Shown here: one piece after another, positions 1 to 10,300 of the stretch
Layout of the letters: each line of letters starts with the position of its first letter
Position numbering within the stretch: the first letter of the stretch is position 1
From: Varanus komodoensis
Lineage: Eukaryota > Chordata > Lepidosauria > Squamata > Varanidae
Reading direction: 5' to 3'
Assembly (NCBI RefSeq): GCF_004798865.1
Contig: NW_025335761.1
Coordinates: 20,170,299-20,234,298, forward strand
DNA: 64,000 nucleotides
Notes under the pieces: model-generated
Told to the model about the DNA's origin: nothing
Databases searched by the model: none
The model's input: only the letters and a program-made list of their open reading frames with translations
Program-made: the position numbers and the translations under genes

Positions 1-1140
1 GTGATTTGGTTGTCACAACATGACAACTTGCTGCGTGCAATCGGCCACAGTGGATTGTTGTGCTATGCAGACTCAGCATGTTTTCAGCAGAGAGGCTTGT
101 TTTTCTTGAATATGCTATCCTGAGAAGCCACAACTTCTTTTAGGGTGCTTCATATGATAGCTTGCCCGTGTATCCAAACCCGAAAGGGTCCTTTCATGGT
201 GGTTGAAAAGTGCCATCAAGCTGTTTGACAAGAGCAGGTGTAAGGGCTGCTTCCTGGGAGCAATCTTGCTTCTCCAACTCAGACTGCATTGCTGTAGCCC
301 CCGTCGTCCTTGGCTTTTCTGCCCCAGCCTCCCATGTGACTTCACAGCTTCACTTGCCAGCAACTGTTTTTTCTTTCCCTTCTGAGCCAACTATATGCAA
401 TTGACACTGTGATCCTGAAGGAGCCTGTAGTTCCTCCAGGTTTTGGGTTGTTTCAGCTGCCCCCATGTGCCCACATCATGGCTTCTGAAAGGCTCCTGGG
501 GAAGAAACGTCAAATTCTTGAGCTGAAGGCAGTTTCTGGCCCATCATCTTATACAAGCCCCTAAAACGATCTTGTGTGTAAGATGTCACTTAATTTTGCA
601 TTGACTCTGGCCTGAGAGTACCATGGTCTCCCCACCCCCATCATGAAGCCTTCCCACCGTTGCTTGCCTTTTCCACCTCCCCTCTGCTGTCTCTTTCCCT
701 GAATGGGAACCCATGGCCCACCATCTGTCCCCCAGGCTGGGAACAGGGAAATCCATAACTGGTGCCACATTGTGCTGGAGCAGGTACAGTATAGCAGGCA
801 TAGGAAGAGGAAGGTGTCTGGCACAGTGCACTTCTCACCAAAACACATGATGGATCCTGCAGAGGAGACAGACATCAAGTTCTCCCATTCTTCTCACCCA
901 GTCCAGATTCCTCGTTCTATATGTTGCAAGGGTTGGCTGCATCTGGAGCTGCAGTGAGGGAGAAGGAGCCCAACAGAGAGTCTGGGTGGGGTTCTGTGAG
1001 GAGAGAAATGCTGTGCCACTGTTTGGTGCCTGGCGGATCGTGCCTTACTATATGGGATTTTAAAAACTGTATTGCTTCATTTTCCTCGGTAGAAACAATG
1101 CCCTTGGGTGTAACATTCTTCTCTCCCTTTTTCCATGTAG
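1..1140 (+). other. RPAP1 intron or unplaced upstream sequence
   Basis: This stretch precedes the first exon I can place. It ends with a strong pyrimidine tract and a TAG acceptor at 1138-1140. No segment in it gave both a convincing RPAP1-like peptide and a donor in the phase the next exon needs (two bases of a split codon). A minus-strand open frame at 561-878 and a plus-strand one at 703-957 look like chance frames. An upstream RPAP1 exon hidden here cannot be excluded. Confidence 0.5.
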
Positions 1141-1336
1141 GCCATGTTCGGCACTGTGCAATCCTTTGTCCTGTTCCCCTGCACCAGAAACACTCCCCAG
1201 CATCATTTCCCTGGGTTGCACTGGAGGCAAGCCCCCAATGAGCTTAGCTGGCTCTAAGTCGCCTTTCCCTTTCCTTACTGCCATCCTTGTTCTTGTCAAC
1301 AGCAGCATCCACATACACAAAGGGCTGCTTGGCAAG
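1141..1336 (+). CDS. RPAP1: RPAP1 exon a
   Basis: The acceptor follows a long pyrimidine tract and ends at 1140. The first base completes a split codon, then 65 codons run to the donor GTGAGT at 1337. The peptide contains [20 protein letters not shown] followed by KGLLGK, which matches the PFPFLTALLSLVN...HIHKGL stretch of human RPAP1. The N-terminal half of the exon is low in recognisable conservation. Confidence 0.9.
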
Positions 1337-4300
1337 GTGAGTACTGCTAGTTTGACAACCTGTTTATGTCGAGCCTTTCTCTATGGAACATGTTCTGTCT
1401 GCCCAAGAGTGGAAAGAGCCCTTAGTGGACACTTTCTGCATTTGGATGATAGTGCAACAATTACATTTTTTTTCTAGCTATATTTTTCAGGCAGCTAGTA
1501 AAGCCAGGAATGTGTTGGATGAGCCCTGTTGAAGGCTAACAGTTAGACATATTTGTTACAGTGGGGAATCACACTATTTTATGGTTAGCACAAGATTTAA
1601 CACTTTCCCTACATGTTCATGCTCCCTTCTCTCTTCTTCCTCACAGTCAAGATGAAGTGCTCAGAAGCTTTCTTTTCAATTTCTGGTTTACTATAGCTTG
1701 TCACATCATCCGAATCTGAAAGTGCGATGTTAAATACAGCCAATGTTAATGTTAAGTAAGCCAGCTTCAAATCATGAAACTGGTTTTTCAAATCTAGCCA
1801 TAATTAATGTTGATTACAGTCTGTCCAGGACAAACAGAAGTGAAAACTTCCATGCTAAGCCATTGTTTAGCATGATGTTTGAATCCAACCATATTAGGAA
1901 CACTGTGTTCAAACAACATAACTTACAGTCAAGTGTTACATATAAGTTGAGTATGAACTATTGTTGAACTGTGGGTTTTTGTGTTGTCTGAACTTAGCTG
2001 AGAGAGTGAACAGTGGTCAACAACCCACAGTTCACTTGGGTTCTCCTTATGGGTTGTTTGTGTTTAACAAGCCTTGACTGAATATCCCTTGTTTAAGTAG
2101 CAACCCACAATGCAATAACATCCCACATCCAACCCATACTCAACCCTTAAATGTGGGTTATCCTGTTGTCTGAACCCAGTTACTATATTCATGTTGATCC
2201 ACATACTGTATTGTTGTATCTTAAGTAAATAGTGTATGCTGTACTGATACAGAAGTGGTATCTTACTTAGTAATTACAGGAAGAATAAAAGTAGCATGTG
2301 AATGGAAATAACTGAAGTGCCAGTGATAAAGTATTGGTCAGTAGAAGAATGAGAAGCTATGGAGCAAGTAAAACTGATGGAGAGTGACAGTCACTGAAAA
2401 TATTTAAAGAATAATGAGGGAAAGCCTCTAAACTTTTGGAAGGTTGATTATGAACACGAGTCTCTTGGAGGAATTTCAGCATTATGAATTATTTCAGCAT
2501 GTTGTATAATAGTGGACACATATGGAAAGTATGATTATCACATGTATTTCCTATAAAACATATCCCAGCAGTATCTTTTCAACACTTACTCTTGAAAATA
2601 GGCATTACAAAGACCCAAATAAATTCATGTGTTTATGTGTAAAATGTTCAGGGTTTGCCACATTGCATACATGTGGCCAGCCTTGACTGTAGTCCGTACT
2701 GCCTGCTGCCAGTAAAGTTCAGAGCTGAGGACTCTGGTCCCAGTGTTCTGTTCCTACAATCCAAAGCAAGGCTGCCGGGATGAAAATAAAAGATGAGGCA
2801 TGTTGATGCTTACATAGCTCCATTTTATCCTCATAAAGACAACCCTGTGAGATAGTGTAGGCTGCGAGTGAGTGACCCAAAGTCACCCAGTGAGTTTCAT
2901 GGCTGAGTGGGTACCAGGTCCCCAGTCCAACACTTTATAACCATCACGCCACAGTGGCTCTCCCCCTTTTTTTTCAGCGATAGGTAAACTCATGAGGCTT
3001 GCCTTTAAAGAGGTGATAGTTCCCAGAGAAATACGGAATACTATTGATAGTTCACTGTTGGAATCTGATTGTCTTGAACCAGATTGTAGCAAGGGATATC
3101 AAAGGCTGGGCAAGAGTCTGGCTGTTTCCTAATTTTTTTTAGAAAAAAATGTGAATAGTGAAGGCAGTAGTGATACAAAGTACATCATTCTCTCCAAGGA
3201 AGCCTTCACTTGTAATTTCTCCCAGTAGACAATGGGTAGGATGCTGCAGTAGCTGATTGTTGTATATATGGATGCCTTTTCTAGGAACAGCTGAAAAAAT
3301 ACTTTCTTTGCACTTTGGTATTCATAACTGCCTCAAATATTGTTTAGTTGTAACAGCTTCAAATTTGATTTGTGTATTTTACAGTATGTGTCCATTCTGG
3401 ATGTGAAGGGTCTGAAATACTATCTGCTCCAGAGCCAGACTGCTGGATCATGCTCTTTAACCCCCTCCTCTGTGTGGCTCTTGCGCCATGAGTACCACTT
3501 CCAATACTTTGTGCTTGCAATCGCTCAGAAAATGGTGGGTTTTCTGCCTCACACATCTGTACTGGATTGCTTATTTCATTTGAGATGATGATGATGAGGA
3601 GGAGGATGATACTGATAATGATACCAATTACATTTCTCTACTACCCAGTGGGTAGTATATTGCATTTCTATACTACATGTTTAAATGATCAACAATAGAA
3701 ATCCTAGAATCAGTTGAAAACCTATCATATACTGTCCAATGCCTGGGAGAAAGAGGAAAGTCTTAATGTGGTGGAAAGAGGGTGACATGTTGGTGCCAAG
3801 CAGACTTCAGTGGGAAGAATGTTCTGTAACTGGGGGGCCAGCACTGAAAAGCCCTCACCCTTGTTGCCATCCTCCAAACTGCTCTCAGAGGAGGCACCCA
3901 GAGCAAGATAAATAACTATCATAATATAGAAGTTAGTTCTTAATTGGAGAGGCATTCCATCAGGTATATTGAACCCTTTTTAAAAATTGATTATATTTTC
4001 CCCACATTTTCCTTCCTTTCAAGGAGCCCAAGACAGCTTGCATATTCCTCCTCTTCTCAATTTTATCCTCACAACAATCCTTTAAGTCACCCGGTGAGCT
4101 TTGGGACCGAATGGACCTGCCCGTCTCATTCGAACACTCTGCCACTACACTACACTCACCCTTGAATTAGGCTTGAAAACATACAGCCTGCCAGTGCAAG
4201 TTCTCTGGTGTGTGCTATCAGTCTGGCCACTACATTTTGCACAAGCTGAAGCTCCTGAACTGACTTCAGTGGCTTCCCGGCTAGGATGTAATTCAGTGAA

Positions 4301-7300
4301 CTAGCTGGGAAGCAACCAGAGTGTAGACTGCTGGGGCCAGGTTATCCCTGTCCAGGTAGGGACGGGACTGCAGTGCTGGCTGGAGGAAAGGCCATGGAGT
4401 GGAAGATGGTGAATATGGCAGGTTCATTAAGAAGTTTGAGGCCCACTTATTTCTCTTGCCCTTTTCAGAAACAAGCAAACAATGCACAAAGTGTTGTGCA
4501 GTCTGCAGCCCAAATTACCATGCCTGAGCATAGCATAACAGCATATGATCAGTCCTGTCCCTCCACACCCAAGTGGAGAAATTGACTTAGTTTCAAGGAG
4601 CTTCTGGATTCTGTTCATGCTCTGTGACCATCAACTATGAGGTGAAAGTGATAGCTGGTCTCCTGTGCACCAGGGAGACCAAACCCCAGTTCTGACAAAG
4701 TGAAGTCTCCATCTTAATGTTTGTTTTGCCATGCCGAAGGTACACAAGGTTGTACTGTGTTTTTTAGAATTGGGAACTATGTAGAAGTATTAAATTTAGC
4801 AGGAGGAAATGAATGTTAAGGTTCTAATTCATCTGTTTAATCGATACTCCACTGTCCATAATCTAAAGACTTCCCAAATATTTCCTAATTTCTGCACCCT
4901 CTCCCTGTGCATGTGTCAATGTAATCAGTGGCAATTTGTTTATATATTGGACTTTTGTTTCCTCTGCAGGCAGGTACTTGTTCGGATTACAGCCAGCATG
5001 CCTCATGCCATCACTTGGTTGCCATGGCATTGTTAAATCGTTTGTTGCCAGGCAGCGAGCACCTGGCTCACGAACTCCTATTGGGTCTTGCTTTTAATCC
5101 CAAACTGATCCCGTAAGTCTCCCTGCCGCCCCCACTCCCATTGCATAACCATTTTCTGAAGTTTAGATGTGGGGAACCATTTGTGAAAGAAGAAGGGAGG
5201 AAGAGGTTTAAAGTGGCCTAAGGGGAAAGTAGACTGGCCCAGGTTCCCTTGTGCTGGACTTTCTGCTGTTAACACAGCTCATCCTATTGTACTGAAGCAC
5301 AAATGCTGTCTCCATGTTCTACTTTACAATGTCTGAAGGCTGTTCTAAATCTCCTAACCAACTTCACTGCTTTTGTTTGTTACTCGGGTAGTAGAGGCTA
5401 TTAATCTTTTCCCTGAGCTGACAATATATTATATTCTTCAAAATGCCAGTGTGTATGTGTTTGTAATTTGCCCAAAGCATAAGGACTAAGCATGGTTTTA
5501 AATCCACCTAGTCCAAATACAGTATTCTCTGTATTACATTCTGATTTCATGGATGCTTGATAACATTTCCCCATTTTGGATGTATGTAGAATTTAATGTG
5601 TTTGCATTTCCCTGCATTCATGCTGAGTCTCAACAGTACTGTGAATATGTTTGGTATGATAAATAATCCCACTGTTACTTCACAGTTTCTCCATTTAGAT
5701 AATAAATTTAATAACAATTAGCAATACGACTGAGCCTCATGAATGCCTGGTTTAAAATGCAAACTTGCCTAGATCATAATTCTCAAGTACACTATGGATT
5801 GCTTGTTTTCTGTAGATATGTGGAGAATGCCACTAAACCAAGTGGACACTTCCAAAGTGATATTTTAAAGATAGATTCCAAAAATATGAAGAGAAAAAGG
5901 AGAAACCTTCTACCTTATATTGATCTATACAGTATACTATATCATATTTGCTGTGGCCTTTTATGTATTTGCTGTTAGTTTTGTGGGCCACATTTAGCTT
6001 GCTGTTTCTTCTGGCCTGCAGAATCTTAGGTGAGGCCCTCCCCAAAGTTTGCACAGGTGAATCAGGGTTGCAGCTCACACAGCTTTGCTCCTTCCCCACT
6101 TCCTCAACTGAGAACTCAGCTGTGACCTTGAGGATATATTTTAAATTTATGGTAGAACTTTTTGAAATTATTTATGTTAAATGCAGATTTGCAGCGTTGC
6201 ACAGGCTTTTCCCCAAGGCATTAGAGCTTTCCGGGCTTTGCTAGTAATCAGAATTTTAAAGTCCTCTCATTTGGATAAGTTTCTTAAGCTTTGTTGGGTA
6301 GGAATTAGTATCTAAGACTTCGACAATGAGCGAAGGAAAATGTACTTCTCTAAAATAGAGTAACTTTTTGTTTCATTTTCTTTGGGCAGGGGGTGTTCTT
6401 TTGTCTTGTGTTCTCTAATGATGTCTATAATTGGTTCTGAATTCATCTGAGGGACATTGCCCATGATGAAATAAATCCATAAGAAATAGCTTAGTTTTTG
6501 GAATAACTTGCTGAGGATCAGACTTCTAAAAGAATTTGACAAATTGTTGAAGGCTAGCTCTCACTGTGGCGATAAGGTCTGATACCATAAGTGAGACTTC
6601 ATCAGTGTGGAGATGTAGTAGCCTCTTGAATTCAAGGTACTGAAGACAAAAGTGATGGGGGGTGGGATAGTTGCCACCTTGAATATCCTGTTTGTGAACT
6701 TCCCCAGAGGCATCTATCTAGCTGCTGCTGGAACTGGACTGCTGGACTAATGACTCCCTGGTCTAATCTAGCAAGGCAGTTCTTATGTTCTTATGTGCTT
6801 TCTGAATAAAACAATCCATTTCCTCAAGGCAGTGCCTTTCAGTAGTGCTGCCTCTCTGTTTGTAAACGAGAGATAATGCACTCTATGGGGGATTACTTTT
6901 GGCTGTAGGAAAGAGATAAGGAAATAGCAATAGTCATGTGTCTCCCATCACATTAGTAAAGAAAGCATCAACATTTATCATCTGTTTCCTCCTTTTTGCA
7001 GAGAAGGCAAAGCCGGAGGGCCTGAAGCTGCTGACTTCTCGGACCTTCTGCACTTGAGCTCAAAGGCAAAACCTACCCAGCCGGGCTCAGCAGCTGCCAT
7101 TTCTCCCCTCCCTACTCGTGGTGCCTTACTTGAAGAAGCATACCAGCACCTCCCGCTTATCCAAGCCTGTTATCTATCTCATTTTGTTTACCTGGAGCCA
7201 GCTCTTGTGCGTTCCAGAAATATTTACCAAGGTCAAACTCATCTCATCCAGTCCATGCTTCTTCCTGCAGTCAGAGGGCCCATCCTGCCTTCAGACTGGC

Positions 7301-10300
7301 CATTCCTTCCTCTCATCAACCTCTATAATAAAGTAACTGGTGCAGAAATGCAGTGGGCCGTGCCAACTTGTCTTCCTGTGGATCTAGTCAACACTGTGAC
7401 CCGGAACCTGCAGTTGGTCCTCCTGTTGGAGACCTGGAGAGCCAAAGCCCTTCAGGACATCTCAGCCGCAGCCAAACTGGCAAGGCTCATGTGTGTCTTC
7501 CTCACAGGCAGTGACTTGTTCCTGGAAGGTCCTGTCCACTGCTATACAGCGGCTCTGCTCTCACTTTATTGTCACTCCAAAGTCCAGGCCTCCTTGAACT
7601 TGGATGCTCCCCTTCCTGGCTTGGCTTCATTTCATGACCTCTACATCAACCTCCTGGAACAGTTTGAAGGAGTCTCCTTTGGAGACCCTCTCTTTGGTGC
7701 CTTTGTGCTTCTTCCCCTACAGAGAAGGTTCAGCGTTCAGCTAAGATTGGCTGTCTTTGGAGAGCATGTGAGCACCTTGAGAGCACTGGGGGTTCCGCTC
7801 AAAGAGGCAAGTCTCCCAGAGCTGCTTAGGCTCCATTCAGAGAATGGATGACCAGAGAAGTATAGTGGGGCCAAGATGAGAGCTATAGGGCTGTGAGTGT
7901 CGATTTGCATATTCCAAAAGCTGTTGAGTTTTTCTGTACATTGCAAGTGTTCACCTCCATTTCTTCCCCATGGGCCTTCCTTGAAGTGGGTAGAAGGGAT
8001 TAGCACTCCTGATCCTAGCAGAGCAGACAGCTTATGTCCTGACTGGGTTTTCTATTAGGGTATCTGGTCGGCCACTGTATGAACAATGAACCAGAGGGAC
8101 CCTCGGTCTGATCCAGCTTGACTCTTCTAATGGTCTTGGAGTGTCTTCCCCATGAGGGATGCATTTCTTTTCCTCAGCAGGTAGTTCTCTGTGTGCCTTT
8201 CCTACTGGACAGAAGGCCCTTTTCGAGCCGCCTTGTGGCAGGTTGTTTTCCTGCCACAGGTGCTGGGATTTGCAGGCCTCATACAGAGGGAGAATTATGC
8301 TTCCCTGTCACACACAGCACCCACTACTGTCTCCGCTGCCCTGATACAGATTTCTTCTTCAGAGGGGACATGGGCAGCAAATGGGAGATGCAAAGAGGGC
8401 AGAAGCTACTTTCTGCCTGGGGAGGGCACAGCCCTGCATGCAGCAGACTATGGACAATGCTGTGTTTGCTCCAATCCTAGTCCCAGCCTGATTGAACATG
8501 AGCAATGGCAGCTACTGAGTCCTCAGTGGAGAAGTGAATTCTTTCGTGCTCTCCCTGAATTAACAGTCACCTTATCCTGTGCAAGAGTCCTTAACTCATT
8601 TGTATTTGCAAAATGTGGCCTAGTTAAATTTGGACCTATAAGTCTGATTCACATTGCTGTGCAAGGAGGATGCTTCTTTCAGCCTTGCAGTCAGGGCCCT
8701 GGGTCACTTGGGGAACCATCCTTTGGTGCCCCAAGGCCTTGCTTGGGGTAGCAGAGTTGCTGGGAAACCTGGAGATACAGGAAACGATGCCAGATGTATA
8801 CCTGGAAAAAACTCTTGCACAGTCCTGCAGTGTCTCCAAAACGGGAGAGCTAATGGGAAATGTTCAACAAGGAAGATATATAGCAGCATAAGGAAGAGAA
8901 AGCTTCAGTGGCATCTTGGGCCTTAATTGTATGCACCCTGTAAGATTTAACTCACTGTAATAGCCAAGGCCTCAGTGAGGTTGATTTTTCTCAGCCCTGA
9001 GCTCAGGCCAGCTGAGTCCCCTGTACCTGAGGGGCCTCCCATCCTGGACATCCTGCTTTCCCACTCGCCTAATTAAAACCGATCACGTTATCTTTTCTTG
9101 ATGCACAGGACAGTGCGGGGTTTGTGGGTTTGTAATGTCACTTTCCTGCTTTTGTTGCAGTTCTCCCTCCCTCTGGAGCAGTACCTTTCCCCCCCTGAGG
9201 ACAATCTGAATCTCTTACGGCAGTACTTCCAGACCCTGGTCACAGGGGTTCTGCGACAGAAGTGGTGCCCTGTTTTGTATGTGGTTGCTGTGGCCCATGT
9301 CAACAGTTTCATTTTCTCCCAGGATAGCACCACGCAGGTATGTGATGATTTTTCAGAGTCTGCCCATGCTGCATTCGGTTTTTCCACCAACTGGTTGTAT
9401 CGCACACACACAGGCCTCTTCCTTGGTACTCTTTTGATGTCTTCCTGCCACCAGTGGGGCAGAAAGCAACTGAGATTCAGTTGGAAAATTCTGAAAAATG
9501 TTTTGTCCTCCAGTGTCTAGAGAAGTTTGCAAATGGATTTTTAAACATAATAAAATGGGGGCGGGGGGGCGGGTTGGGGATTGTCTTTGAACATAGTCTG
9601 GAGGATTGTCTCAAGTACAGCTGCTGGGTTCCCAGATCATATGCTGTTGACCATTAGCTTCACCAGTTGCCAACTTCTTCCTGGGCTCAGTTCAGGTGCT
9701 GATTTTACCTTGCTGCAAGGTTATTTAGGGCTTCAAATGGTATCTCAAGAATTGCTACCTTCTGTATAAATATGCCACTGAGAACTTAGCCCTGTTTCTG
9801 AGCCCTGCCTCTTCCCCTGCAGCTCCCCTAGAAGTTTGGCAGGTGCACGTTTGAGAAAAAGGGCCGCTTTGGTTGTGGCAGACAGATTGTGGAATGGTCT
9901 CCCACACCTGTCTTAACTTTTAATTGGGTGTTGGAAAGTGGCATTTTTCAAGGAGAGACTATTTTTTTACATCCTACAGTTCCCTCAAATTACTGCTTTT
10001 AAGTGTTCTTACAATTGCTCTGATATTTTAATATATTTTATGTCCTTGAGTATATGCTTGATATAGCAAACTGGGTATAAATTATATAAAAATTCATATA
10101 CACATACATGGAGGGAGGGAGAGAGGGAGGGAGGGGGATTTTATGGAAGATCTGGGAGCAGCACTGGGGCCTGGAGGCCAAATCGGTTTTTGCCTTGTGG
10201 CAGCTGTTCTTGGGTGTTGCAGGGAATGCTTAGTAGGACCATGGCTCTATCTTTGCTTTGCCACTGTGCAAGTAACCTGGATCTTTTGAGGTCTAATGCC

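Larger units (their letters stand above)
1337..3384 (+). other. RPAP1: RPAP1 intron after exon a
   Basis: It holds a cluster of short inverted-repeat arms (about 1905-2180) and one minus-oriented Sauria-type SINE (2812-2963), listed separately. I see nothing else in it. Confidence 0.8.
3535..4969 (+). other. RPAP1: RPAP1 intron after exon b
   Basis: A short GAT/GAG repeat at 3586-3625 is followed by an L2 LINE in minus orientation split by a minus-oriented SINE. From about 4420 to 4969 I see nothing. Confidence 0.8.

Noticed and set aside
7811-7812. GT donor four bases inside the proposed GC donor
   Set aside because: It would leave the exon in a phase incompatible with the next exon.
8191-8751. 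186-codon open frame on the + strand
   Set aside because: It lies wholly in the RPAP1 GC-AG intron, has no protein-like features, and overlaps frames on both strands.
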